64,000 nucleotides of DNA from Microbacterium sp. Root61 (GTDB taxonomy: Bacteria > Actinomycetota > Actinomycetes > Actinomycetales > Microbacteriaceae): NCBI RefSeq assembly GCF_001427525.1, contig NZ_LMGU01000001.1, positions 2,231,116 through 2,295,115 on the forward strand. The letters are read 5' to 3'. Shown here one piece after another: positions 44,187 to 51,659 of the stretch. Every line of letters begins with the position of its first letter. The stretch's first letter is position 1. The position numbers were made by a program, and so were the translations under genes. The notes below the pieces were generated by a model, which saw only the letters and a program-made list of their open reading frames with translations, was not told the origin of the DNA and did no database searches.

Positions 44187-45194
44187 TCAGACTGTCCCAC
44201 GGTGTGTGCGGTGGCGCTGGCGCGTTCGGATTCGCGCCGGCGGGAGCTCAGGTGCAGCCTGTGTCGCGCCGACGCGATTGACGAGGTCGCCGATGCCTTC
44301 GATCGACATGGCGACAACGTCACCCTCCTTCAGCGGAGGCGGGGTGAGGCCCTGGTTGCGCCCCCACAGTTCACCGAGGCATCCGCCGTTGCCCACAGTT
44401 CCCGATCCCAGAACATCGCCGGGGACCACTCGCGAGTTTCTCGACGCGTAGGCGACGAGCTCAGGAAACGGCCATCCCATGTTCGCGATGAGGTCCTCGC
44501 CGAGCAGCACGCCGTTGACCCGGACTTCGGCACGGAGCTGAAGGAATCCTTCGTCGTCGAGGTACTGCTCGAATTCGTCGGCGGTCACGATCCATGGCCC
44601 CAGCACGGTGCCGAAGTCTTTGCCCTTGGCCGGGCCGAGCCTGACCTGCATCTCGCGGGCTTGAAGATCGCGGGCCGACCAGTCGTTCATGATCGTGTAC
44701 CCGAAGATGACGGATGCGGCATCCGCGACGGTGAGGTTCGACTCGCCCACTGCGGGTGCTGCACCAATGATCGCCGCCAGTTCGAGTTCGAAATCCAGCC
44801 GCTCGGTGACGGGTGGTCGCAGCTCTTGACCCGGTGCGTGGACTGTGTGCGGGTTGGTGAAGTAGAACGTCGGAGCCTCGTACCACTCCGGGGCGACGTG
44901 ACTTTTGCCCTCCACGCCGGCGGAGACTCCCTCGACGTGCTCCTCGAACGTGACGAAGTCCCGGATGGAGGCGGGCACGAGCGGGGCGAGAAGCGCGACG
45001 TCCGCGAGCGGCAAGGCCGCGGCATCCGATTCTCGCAGCTGGTGAAGGACAAGCTCGTGAGCGTCTCGCGCTCCTTCGAGGCCACGCGCGAGAATCTCCG
45101 TGACAGAGGTCCCGTCATCGAATGCGATCACGCGGTCGTCGATGACGAATCCCTCACCGACGTGTCCATCGTGCATCCAGCGCGCGATTCTCAT
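44187..45194 (-). CDS. Fumarylacetoacetate-hydrolase-family enzyme
   Basis: A 335-residue protein. The N-terminal ~70 residues are the usual FAH_N-like region. The C-terminal catalytic core carries the metal-binding acids in ELELAAIIG and FGYTIMNDWSARDLQAREMQ, then GPAKGKDFGTVLGPWIVT and GELWGRNQGLTPPPLKEGDVVAMSIEGIG. The family cleaves C-C bonds of acylpyruvates or hydrates 2-oxo-acids (aromatic meta-cleavage, fumarylpyruvate and the like). It is the last gene of the MFS-MBL-FAH operon and has 60 bp before it. Which aromatic or oxo-acid pathway is meant is not shown. Confidence 0.88.
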   Translation of the reverse strand: MRIARWMHDGHVGEGFVIDDRVIAFDDGTSVTEILARGLEGARDAHELVLHQLRESDAAALPLADVALLAPLVPASIRDFVTFEEHVEGVSAGVEGKSHVAPEWYEAPTFYFTNPHTVHAPGQELRPPVTERLDFELELAAIIGAAPAVGESNLTVADAASVIFGYTIMNDWSARDLQAREMQVRLGPAKGKDFGTVLGPWIVTADEFEQYLDDEGFLQLRAEVRVNGVLLGEDLIANMGWPFPELVAYASRNSRVVPGDVLGSGTVGNGGCLGELWGRNQGLTPPPLKEGDVVAMSIEGIGDLVNRVGATQAAPELPPARIRTRQRHRTHRGTV

Positions 45195-45254
45195 GCCGGC
45201 GTCTCCATTCGGTCCGTGGATGGGTGCTGTGCCGCGCGAGCCGCGGCGAAATGT

Positions 45255-46151
45255 TCAGGCATGGCAGTCAAGGGGCCGCATTCCGTTGTACTCGTACATG
45301 TCCTGCCAGGCTCTCGCGAAGTCCGGTTCGACGCCGTCGAGCTCTGCGAGAGCGCGATGCAGGTTTCCGACGATGCGCTCCTGTTCCAGGAGATCACCGA
45401 ACCGGGCAAGGTCGAGGGCGCGAGCTGCCTCCAAGGGCGTCAGACCACGGTCGCGGGCTTCCGTCGCCGCGTCGATGAGGAAGTGCAGGTAGTCGGCGAC
45501 CGGCCCGAAGAGTTCCGGACCGCCCACCGACCCATGCCCGGGAACGACGATCTCGGGTTCGAGGTCCGCCATCTGCTCCAGCGCGCGCAGCCATCCCGCG
45601 GGCGAGCCGGACAGCGCGAACGGCGTTCCTCCGTGAAAGACCAGGTCCCCCGCGAAGAGCACACGCTCGTCGGGGAGCCATACGTACGCGTCACCGGGAG
45701 TGTGTGCGGGCCATCCCGGGTGGCGCACCTCGATACGGCGCCCGCTCGGGTCGATGGTCACAGCGTCGTCGAAGACGACGGTCGGGATGCGCGGTTCGAT
45801 CGCCCCCTGCTCGAAGGTCTGGAAGATATGCGGGGCAAGTGTATGCGGTCGCTGCAGGTCGTCGGCGACAGTTCTGTGGGCGATGATCTCGGCATCGGGC
45901 ATCAAGGAGATGCCGTTGCAGTGATCCGGGTGCGAGTGGGTGAGCACCACCCGCTTCACCGGCACCTCGGACACCCGTTCGACGGCGCGCAGATAGTCGC
46001 GCGTGCGCCGTTCCGTCGATGTCACATCGACGCTCGTCGCGCCACTCGGCCCGACGATCAACCCCATGTTGTTGATCATCCAGCCGCCGTCGGGCTGGAC
46101 GTACGCCCACACTCCCGGAGCGAGTTCCTGCATGCTCGGGGTCGCGGTCAC
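45255..46151 (-). CDS. MBL-fold metallohydrolase
   Basis: A 298-residue metallo-beta-lactamase-fold enzyme. The zinc motif is VVLTHSHPDHCNGI (HxHxDH), with later ligands in HPGWPAHTPGDAYVW, VLFAGDLVFHGG (Asp) and EIVVPGHGSVGG (His). A C-terminal helical tail (EARDRGLTPLEAARALDL) is typical of the glyoxalase-II/lactonase-like subgroup. It lies two bases after the MFS stop and 60 bp before the FAH gene. Lactone or thioester hydrolysis in the same catabolic route is likely. Confidence 0.88.
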   Translation of the reverse strand: MTATPSMQELAPGVWAYVQPDGGWMINNMGLIVGPSGATSVDVTSTERRTRDYLRAVERVSEVPVKRVVLTHSHPDHCNGISLMPDAEIIAHRTVADDLQRPHTLAPHIFQTFEQGAIEPRIPTVVFDDAVTIDPSGRRIEVRHPGWPAHTPGDAYVWLPDERVLFAGDLVFHGGTPFALSGSPAGWLRALEQMADLEPEIVVPGHGSVGGPELFGPVADYLHFLIDAATEARDRGLTPLEAARALDLARFGDLLEQERIVGNLHRALAELDGVEPDFARAWQDMYEYNGMRPLDCHA

Positions 46152-46153
46152 GA

Positions 46154-47383
46154 TCAGGAGTCCTTGCTGAAGCGAGGCAGGGTCAAGAGCACGACTGCGG
46201 CGACCGCCATCATCGACGCGGCGACGATGAGTGGGATGCTGTAGCTGCCGGTGGCGTCGAACGCGAAGCCTGCCATCACGGGCCCGAAAGCGCTGCCGAT
46301 CATGAAGACGCTGTAGACGATGCTGTACAGCGCACCGAATGCGCGCGGGCCGAAGTATCGCGAGCTGAGGTAGGACATCAGGTCGATCTCAGCGCCGAAC
46401 CCGATGCCGATGAGCAGGGCGGTCAACGGCGCTGCACCGGGGCCGGCCCACAGGAGCAGCAGGCATCCCAGCGCGGCAGCGGCGAACAGCGGAACAGCAA
46501 CGTGAATCGCGTTGAAGCGATCGAAGAGCCAGCCGATCACCGGGCGAGCGATCACGGTGCCGACACCGACGAGCGATGACAGGAATGCCGCCCGGACAGG
46601 GTCGACGCCGGAGTCGATGAGAAGGGGCACGAAGTGCGGAATCATCGTCAGGAGCGCCCAGCCCAGCAGGAAGAAGACGACGCACAGGCTCCAGAATTCG
46701 CGCCGGCGAACCGCGGTGCGCAACGTCAGTCCGGGAAGAGTTGTGCGGTCGATCGCGACGACGGCGGATGGCGAGCTCAGCCGGGCGAAGAACACGAGCA
46801 CGAATGGCAATGCAGCCAGCACCGCCATCGTCAGGTATGCGGCACGCCAGCCGCCATTGGCGATCACGATACCCATGAGCGGCGGCAGGATCAGCCCTGC
46901 TGTCCCGAGCCCGCCCGCGACGATTCCCAGCGCGATGCCGCGGTTCTTGTTGAACTTCTCGACGACCGCCTTCGAGTACGTTACGGCCGACGTGCCGGCG
47001 CCCAGAAATCCCGCCATGGCATAGAACGCCAGGAACGTCATCAGGCTCGAGGTCAGAACGCTCAGCAGGGTCAGTACGACGACGAAGAGCGGTATCGAGA
47101 TCAGAGCGACCCGCTTTACCCCATAGCGGTCAAGGAGCTTGCCCACGAACGGAAGAGCAGCTGCGAGACCGAGCGAACTGACGAGGGAAGCGAGGTTGAT
47201 CTCGCCACGTCCCCATCCGAACTCCTCCTGAAGCGGGACGACAAGGGTGCCGAGAATGTACCCCAGCGCGCTCAGACCGACGCCGGCGCCGATCGTGCTG
47301 AAAACGAGGGTCGGCCATCCGCGTCGGAACTCGCCCTGCGGCGAGACCACGACCTTCTCTTCCAGGGTCTGTGACTGCGTCAT
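46154..47383 (-). CDS. MFS transporter (oxalate/formate or monocarboxylate-type)
   Basis: A 409-residue permease of twelve helices in two halves. GRGEINLASLVSSLGLAAALPFVGKLLDRYGVKRV contains the MFS loop 2-3 motif in the form GKLLDRYGVKR, and the second half has ARPVIGWLFDRFNAIHV. The pattern with GNGFGA-like GIGFGAEIDLMSYLSSRYFGPRAFGALY is characteristic of OFA/MCT-type carboxylate carriers (PF07690). It is divergent from the LysR gene, 142 bp apart, with the palindrome at 47493 in between. A carboxylic-acid uptake role fits the MBL and FAH neighbours. Confidence 0.88.
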   Translation of the reverse strand: MTQSQTLEEKVVVSPQGEFRRGWPTLVFSTIGAGVGLSALGYILGTLVVPLQEEFGWGRGEINLASLVSSLGLAAALPFVGKLLDRYGVKRVALISIPLFVVVLTLLSVLTSSLMTFLAFYAMAGFLGAGTSAVTYSKAVVEKFNKNRGIALGIVAGGLGTAGLILPPLMGIVIANGGWRAAYLTMAVLAALPFVLVFFARLSSPSAVVAIDRTTLPGLTLRTAVRRREFWSLCVVFFLLGWALLTMIPHFVPLLIDSGVDPVRAAFLSSLVGVGTVIARPVIGWLFDRFNAIHVAVPLFAAAALGCLLLLWAGPGAAPLTALLIGIGFGAEIDLMSYLSSRYFGPRAFGALYSIVYSVFMIGSAFGPVMAGFAFDATGSYSIPLIVAASMMAVAAVVLLTLPRFSKDS

Positions 47384-47492
47384 GTGCGTTCCTCTTTCGA
47401 CGTTGAAGGGTCGCGCTCCGACGCTCGGGTCGCGCGAAGATCCATCGTCACAGCCGGGTACTATTCATGCAATCCCGTCCTTTTCATGGTTT

Positions 47493-47511
47493 GTATCCAT
47501 CTCGTGGATAC
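47493..47511. promoter_or_regulatory. LysR-type binding box between MFS operon and LysR gene
   Basis: GTATCCA (47493-47499) and TGGATAC (47505-47511) form a perfect 7-bp inverted repeat with spacer TCTCG. It contains the T-N11-A core of LysR-family boxes and is placed 15 bp upstream of the LysR start and 110 bp upstream of the divergent MFS start. Confidence 0.7.
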
Positions 47512-47525
47512 TACGGAGGAGACCC

Positions 47526-48473
47526 GTGGCAGCTTTCGACTTGAATCTCTTGAGACCGCTGTTGGTGCTGTTGGAGGAGCGCAACGTCACGCGGGCAGCG
47601 GCGCGCCTGCATCTGAGCCAGCCCGCGACCTCGGCGGCGCTCGCCCGGCTGCGTCGCCACTACGACGATGACCTCCTGGTACGCACCGGCCGGATCATGC
47701 AGCTCACCCCATTCGCCCGGGACCTGCTGCCAGCGGTGACCCACGCGGTCGCAGAGCTGACGCCGGTCATAGACCGCAAACTGAGCTTCGATCCGGCTCA
47801 CACAGAGCGCCGATTCGTCATCGGGGCGACCGACTACATGACGGCGATCCTCGCGGGTCCGCTGTTGCGAACGCTCTCCCAGGACGCGCCCCGGGCATCG
47901 GTCGACTTCGCGCCCCAGCCTGTGCGGGACGGGACACTCGCCCCGTACAGCCATCTCGACCTCATCGTCGGGCCGGTCGGGTTCAACCTCCCCGGCCGCA
48001 GCAGAGAGCTCTTCACCGACGACTTCGTACTCATCGCCGATCCGGACAACGCCGTACTGTCCCAGTCCGATCCGACCGTTTCAGACCTCTCCTCCGTGCC
48101 ACACGCCCTCGCGTACCTCAACGACCCCGACCACGACAGCGTGCAGGACGTGCTGCGCCGAGCCGGAGTCGACTACATCATCGGCGCCCGGCTGTTCGGC
48201 CTTGCCGCGCTACCGCTGCTCGTTTCGGGTACGGACATGGTCGCGATGGTTCCGCGGATGCTGGCGGCCAAGGCATCTCGCACTCTTCACCTCTCAGTGT
48301 TCGAGCTACCCGAGGACATGAAGCTGCCGATGACCGAATGTGTGTACTGGCATCCGCGCGACGAGGACGATCCTGCGATCGCGTGGCTCCGGGACGCTCT
48401 CACCCGAACCGTCGGTTCGCTCTCACGAGAGCCGAGTGGACCGTCGCCGCGAACCCTCTCCCATGCTCGGTAA
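47526..48473 (+). CDS. LysR-family transcriptional regulator
   Basis: A 315-residue regulator. N-terminal winged helix: AAFDLNLLRPLLVLLEERNVTRAAARLHLSQPATSAALARLR, the LysR signature. The substrate-binding domain (VIGATDYMTAILAGPLLRTL, DLIVGPVGF, VPHALAYLNDPDHDSVQDV, VSGTDMVAMVPRMLA) resembles that of NodD/LinR-type regulators of aromatic catabolism. GTG 47526 follows GGAGGAG. It is divergent from the MFS-MBL-FAH operon and very likely controls it through the box at 47493. Confidence 0.92.
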   Translation: MAAFDLNLLRPLLVLLEERNVTRAAARLHLSQPATSAALARLRRHYDDDLLVRTGRIMQLTPFARDLLPAVTHAVAELTPVIDRKLSFDPAHTERRFVIGATDYMTAILAGPLLRTLSQDAPRASVDFAPQPVRDGTLAPYSHLDLIVGPVGFNLPGRSRELFTDDFVLIADPDNAVLSQSDPTVSDLSSVPHALAYLNDPDHDSVQDVLRRAGVDYIIGARLFGLAALPLLVSGTDMVAMVPRMLAAKASRTLHLSVFELPEDMKLPMTECVYWHPRDEDDPAIAWLRDALTRTVGSLSREPSGPSPRTLSHAR

Positions 48474-48652
48474 GGTGACTCATCGCACCCTGGCGAACGG
48501 GACACGTAGCGGCGTGAACTCGGATGGCAATCCAGATTTGGCCATCACGATGAACACCGGACCGAACGGCTGAATGTCACCGATGCGCGAGGCCGAGACG
48601 GCCCTACCGATGCAGCAAGGCAGCCGCGCGCGGCTCGTTGAGTGGGCCAACT

Positions 48653-48665
48653 ATCCACGGTGGAT
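48653..48665. promoter_or_regulatory. Palindrome ATCCAC-G-GTGGAT in convergent gap
   Basis: A perfect 13-base palindrome between the convergent LysR and response-regulator genes. Its half-sites resemble those of the LysR box at 47493 (TATCCA/TGGAT), but the spacing differs, so it may be a degenerate copy, part of a terminator, or chance. Confidence 0.3.
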
Positions 48666-48726
48666 CGTGGCCGATCTCGAACCGAGTCACGCCTGCTTTC
48701 GGCCAGTCGGTCGCCGCGTGTTCGGG

Positions 48727-49395
48727 TCAGTGGCTGCTGGCGGCTGGTTCGAGTTCGGGGTGGCTGACCCTGGTGCGATCGGGGCGAAATCCGTGTTCGA
48801 TGCCCCACAGCACGGCGTTGGTGCGGCTGGTCACGTTGATCCGGCGGTAACAGGTGCGGATGTAGGTTTTGATCGAGTTGACCGAGAGGTGGGCACGGTC
48901 GGCGATCTCGTTGTTTGATAGCCCCTGTGTGATCAGCGCCAGAACTTCGGCTTCGCGCTGGGTGAGGCCTTCTTCTCGACCGGGCCAGTCGCCGATGGCG
49001 ATGGAGGCGGTGGTGTCGTCTCCGGTGTAGACGAGTTGCCCGCCTTGGTGGATCTGGGTGAGGGCTGTCACCAGCTGCTGGGCCGGGATCCCTTTCGAAA
49101 TGTACGCCCCTGCCCCGTTCGCCAACGCCGCCTGGATCAGCGCAGGGTCCAGAACCCACGAGTAGACAGCGACTTTCCCTACCAGCGGGTTGGAAGCCAG
49201 TATCCGCACCTCTTGCCGATCAGCCTGTGTCGCGGCGAACGTGTCATACAACGCGATATCCACCGATTCGCCGACGCTATGGTTCAGATCCAGCTCGACG
49301 ACTTCGATCACGCTCTGGTAGCCCCGCAACATCGCGGCCACGCCGCGGACGACGACTTCGTAGTCGTTGACGAGGGCGATCCTGAGCAGTGGCAT
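48727..49395 (-). CDS. Orphan NarL/FixJ-type response-regulator
   Basis: A 222-residue protein (ATG 49395; GTG 49404 would add three). The receiver-like domain begins PLLRIALVNDYEVVVRGVAAML, where one of the usual acidic pair is Asn (ND instead of DD). The phosphoacceptor Asp is probably in VDIALYDTF and the Lys in GAYISKGIP. The C-terminal LuxR HTH reads LTQREAEVLALITQGLSNNEIADRAHLSVNSIKTYIRTCYRRI. No histidine kinase is near. The promoter looks leaderless: TATAGT ends seven bases before ATG 49395, without a good ribosome site. Two palindromes overlap and flank this promoter, suggesting autoregulation and control of the divergent small-gene row. Confidence 0.85.
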   Translation of the reverse strand: MPLLRIALVNDYEVVVRGVAAMLRGYQSVIEVVELDLNHSVGESVDIALYDTFAATQADRQEVRILASNPLVGKVAVYSWVLDPALIQAALANGAGAYISKGIPAQQLVTALTQIHQGGQLVYTGDDTTASIAIGDWPGREEGLTQREAEVLALITQGLSNNEIADRAHLSVNSIKTYIRTCYRRINVTSRTNAVLWGIEHGFRPDRTRVSHPELEPAASSH

Positions 49396-49407
49396 GACTC
49401 CCACTAT

Positions 49408-49438
49408 AGGTTCTAAACCTTCACCCTTTGGGGTGAAG
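49408..49438. promoter_or_regulatory. Two adjacent palindromes over the response-regulator promoter
   Basis: AGGTT-CTA-AACCT (49408-49420) touches the -10-like element of the regulator gene. CTTCACCC-TTTG-GGGTGAAG (49419-49438) is a perfect 8-bp inverted repeat. The two overlap by two bases and lie between the divergent starts at 49395 and 49472. Confidence 0.6.
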
Positions 49439-49471
49439 ATTTCCCGCCCCTCGACTCATACGGTAGTCGGT

Positions 49472-49885
49472 ATGACATTGTTTCCATTCCCGTCGCCGGC
49501 CGCCGGCGACGGGCTGTTGCCGTCGGGCGCACCCGCGAGCGAAGTTCCGAGTCGCAACTGGACACGAAAAGCGCTGAATCAGCTGACCATCCGCGAGCTC
49601 GTGATCGAACTGAGCAAACTTGAACACCCTTCGGCCGCCCGGCAACACCACGACGCACTCGCAACCCATCGCGCCACACAGCGCGAGCGAGCGATCATCG
49701 CTGAGCTCCGCACACGCGGCGATGGCGACGTCGCGAGACTTCGCCCGTCGGGTGTCACCGGCGGGGCCGTCGAAACCGGCAACCGCGCAACGCCCAACAT
49801 GATGGACCGCCCCCGCCCTCGCTTGTCTCGGGGCGTTCACCCGTTCACCCGGACGGATCTCCGCCCCGGTCACTCCACACTGTAA
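49472..49885 (+). CDS. Unrecognised 137-residue protein, divergent from the response regulator
   Basis: Not recognised. A Pro/Gly-rich N-terminus (PFPSPAAGDGLLPSG) is followed by a probable helical central part (LTIRELVIELSKLEHPSAARQHHDALATHRATQRERAIIAEL) and a basic, disordered C-terminus with RPRPRLSRGVHPFTRTD. No signal peptide or membrane helix. The start at 49472 looks leaderless (TACGGT seven bases before the ATG), mirroring the divergent regulator. First of the row of small plus-strand genes; 11 bp separate it from the next. Confidence 0.55.
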   Translation: MTLFPFPSPAAGDGLLPSGAPASEVPSRNWTRKALNQLTIRELVIELSKLEHPSAARQHHDALATHRATQRERAIIAELRTRGDGDVARLRPSGVTGGAVETGNRATPNMMDRPRPRLSRGVHPFTRTDLRPGHSTL

Positions 49886-49896
49886 GGCGCGTTCCC

Positions 49897-50226
49897 ATGG
49901 GTTATCTCTATTACGGCAACGACAGCTATGCGGTCGAGATCGATGATCGTCCCCTCGCTCACCTGAAGATCGCCATCCTCAGCCTGCTGCGCGCCGGTAA
50001 AAGCGTCGCCTTCACCTTCGACCGCTCTGCCGCTGCCGGCAGCGGGCGGGAGACGCTGTGGATCAGCCCGTCGACCGACATCCGTTTCCGGTTCAATGGA
50101 AGCAGGGTGCCCCGAATCAACGAGCCGTGGCTGCGGTCCATCATCGCCACCGCAGGAACCCCTACCGGGCTACGTCTGATTGCCGAAGCGGACGCGGTTC
50201 CCGACGACAGCTTGGTCGCGGCGTGA
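49897..50226 (+). CDS. Small conserved actinobacterial protein (DUF7882-like)
   Basis: A 109-residue protein: GYLYYGNDSYAVEIDDRPLAHLKIAILSLLRAGKSVAF, then GSGRETLWISPSTDIRFRFNGSRVPRINEPWL. From memory this pattern (IYG-x-vdl-DR-LAHL-x, GR-x-WI-x-FxF-x-G) is a common Microbacteriaceae family whose members are often mislabelled as DNA ligase fragments. Nothing in the sequence supports ligase activity: there is no KxDG motif. Function unknown. It overlaps the next gene by four bases (GTGA). Confidence 0.65.
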   Translation: MGYLYYGNDSYAVEIDDRPLAHLKIAILSLLRAGKSVAFTFDRSAAAGSGRETLWISPSTDIRFRFNGSRVPRINEPWLRSIIATAGTPTGLRLIAEADAVPDDSLVAA

Positions 50227-50525
50227 GCAGGCGGGGGGTCCTGGTCAGTATCGAGTTCATCACCGACGCGGACCGGTTCACACGCTCTCAACTCACCGAC
50301 AACGCCCCCGGTGTTCCCTGCGTCACCGACCCCGGGATCCGCGACGCCGTCACCCGTCTGCTGATCCGGGGGGACTGGGTCGAACATCGGCTAGGCCCAC
50401 TGCGGAGCATCCTCACTACCCGACCCCTAACCCCTGAAGAGCACTACCACGACGTGCACGCTCCGGCTGATCCCGGGTCACCCTCCACGAAGCGTTCGTC
50501 TCCGACACCCTCACTCATTCGCTGA
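50223..50525 (+). CDS. Unrecognised 100-residue protein
   Basis: Reads from GTG 50223, overlapping the previous stop as GTGA: VSIEFITDADRFTRSQLTDNAPGVPCVTDPGIRDAVTRLLIRGDWVEHRL, then a Pro/Ser-rich basic tail. The coupled start and the clean frame support a real gene, but I see no known domain and the C-terminal third looks disordered. It may be the partner of the 109-residue protein. Confidence 0.45.
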   Translation: MSRRGVLVSIEFITDADRFTRSQLTDNAPGVPCVTDPGIRDAVTRLLIRGDWVEHRLGPLRSILTTRPLTPEEHYHDVHAPADPGSPSTKRSSPTPSLIR

Positions 50526-50644
50526 GACAGCGCGATCGGATCTTGTTCTCCACCGTCACGGCCAACGACATCCGCAGACAACACGTACTACAAGGCAGCG
50601 TCACCCCGCGGCAGAACACCTCGCCCCCCCCAGAAGGAGACCCC

Positions 50645-50839
50645 ATGCCCTACCTCCGCATCCTGCTGATCGCGGCAATCGCCTTCGGCGCATACATCCT
50701 CGGTGCACATGCCGGACGCGGCCGCTACCGCTCTATCAAGAGGAACGCCAAGAAGGGCTGGAACGCACCGTCCACTCGCTGGGCACGCAAGACCGCGAAA
50801 CACGGACGCCGCAAGCTCACCCGAGCGCTGAACATCTAG
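50645..50839 (+). CDS. Small membrane protein, 64 residues
   Basis: One N-terminal membrane helix (YLRILLIAAIAFGAYILGAHAGRG) followed by a strongly basic helical tail (RYRSIKRNAKKGWNAPSTRWARKTAKHGRRKLTRAL). AAGGAGA precedes the ATG 6 bases upstream. The topology, with a positive cytoplasmic tail, resembles small actinobacterial envelope stress proteins paired with a DUF883-like partner. The next gene follows after 17 bases. Confidence 0.65.
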   Translation: MPYLRILLIAAIAFGAYILGAHAGRGRYRSIKRNAKKGWNAPSTRWARKTAKHGRRKLTRALNI

Positions 50840-50856
50840 ACCCACAGGAGAAGCTC

Positions 50857-51126
50857 ATGACCACCCCCACCGACAAGACGATCGCCCAGGCGGCAGACAC
50901 CGCCCACGCCACCGCGGAGAATCTCACCGCGTCGACCAGGAAGGTGGCCGCGCAGGTCGGCGACACGTTCACCGACGTGGCCGAGAAGACCGGCAACTTC
51001 ACCACCGACACGATCGCCCGCGTCCGGGCTGCGTACACAAAGAACCCGGTCCGCACAATATCGATCACTGCCGCCTGCACCATCAGCCTGATCGGCATCG
51101 TTATGGCCATCGCCCGCCGCAACTGA
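50857..51126 (+). CDS. Small protein of ElaB/YqjD-like (DUF883-type) form
   Basis: An 89-residue protein: a long amphipathic helix (TIAQAADTAHATAENLTASTRKVAAQVGDTFTDVAEKT) then a single C-terminal membrane helix (TISITAACTISLIGIVMAIARR). This is the layout of ElaB/YqjD, ribosome- or membrane-associated stationary-phase proteins. CAGGAG precedes the start. Probably co-transcribed with the 64-residue membrane protein. Family assignment is by shape, not by detailed similarity. Confidence 0.62.
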   Translation: MTTPTDKTIAQAADTAHATAENLTASTRKVAAQVGDTFTDVAEKTGNFTTDTIARVRAAYTKNPVRTISITAACTISLIGIVMAIARRN

Positions 51127-51244
51127 CCGCCATCCTGCCCGCTTGAAGTCGAGGCCGCGGCTGGGAGGGTCGGCGGTGGTATCCCGTTCCTTCCCTCCAC
51201 AACACGCGGGGCTGTCTGAACGGCACCTCGTTAGGTGAAGCAAC

Positions 51245-51590
51245 ATGTCAACTCAGATCGCCATCATCTGGAATCCCTCAAAACCGATAAGCATGCGCTG
51301 GAATCTGGGCTCGCCTCCGCGGTAAGCGAAAGCCCTGCACCCAGTGTGCGGTGGTGGAACACCAGCGAAGACGACCCCGGCCAGGGGGCCGCAGGGAAGG
51401 CGATCGCCGCGGGAGCGAACCTGCTCATCGTGGCCGCGGCGACGGAACCGTGCGGGCGGTCGCCGAGTATCTGGCGGACGGATCAGTCGCCGCCGAAATG
51501 GCGATCGTTCCGTTGGGTACTCGCGCGATCGATGTCGGGTGGGTGGAAGTCGAATCGGACGCCGGCACGCAGCGGCACGCTTTCATCGCG
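51245..51590 (+). pseudogene. Broken diacylglycerol kinase-like gene
   Basis: Pieces of a DAGK catalytic-domain protein (YegS/DgkB type) lie in order in three frames: MSTQIAIIWNPSK, then TDKHALESGLASAV through GANLLIVA, then GDGTVRAVAEYLADGSVAAEMAIVPLGT and RAIDVGWVEVESD. One base appears lost in the A-run at about 51280-51283 and one near 51434-51437, where AGGDGT would be expected. After PLGT the usual GNLLARNL region is missing, joining directly to RAIDVGW. The C-terminal half is absent. Two single-base losses could be sequencing errors, but the internal loss and the missing half make a real pseudogene likely. Confidence 0.7.
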
Positions 51591-51659
51591 TCGACGACCT
51601 GCCTTACCCGGTCCCGAGGCCGTTGTGGCCCCGGGACCTCTCCCGATACGGCTCTTCCC

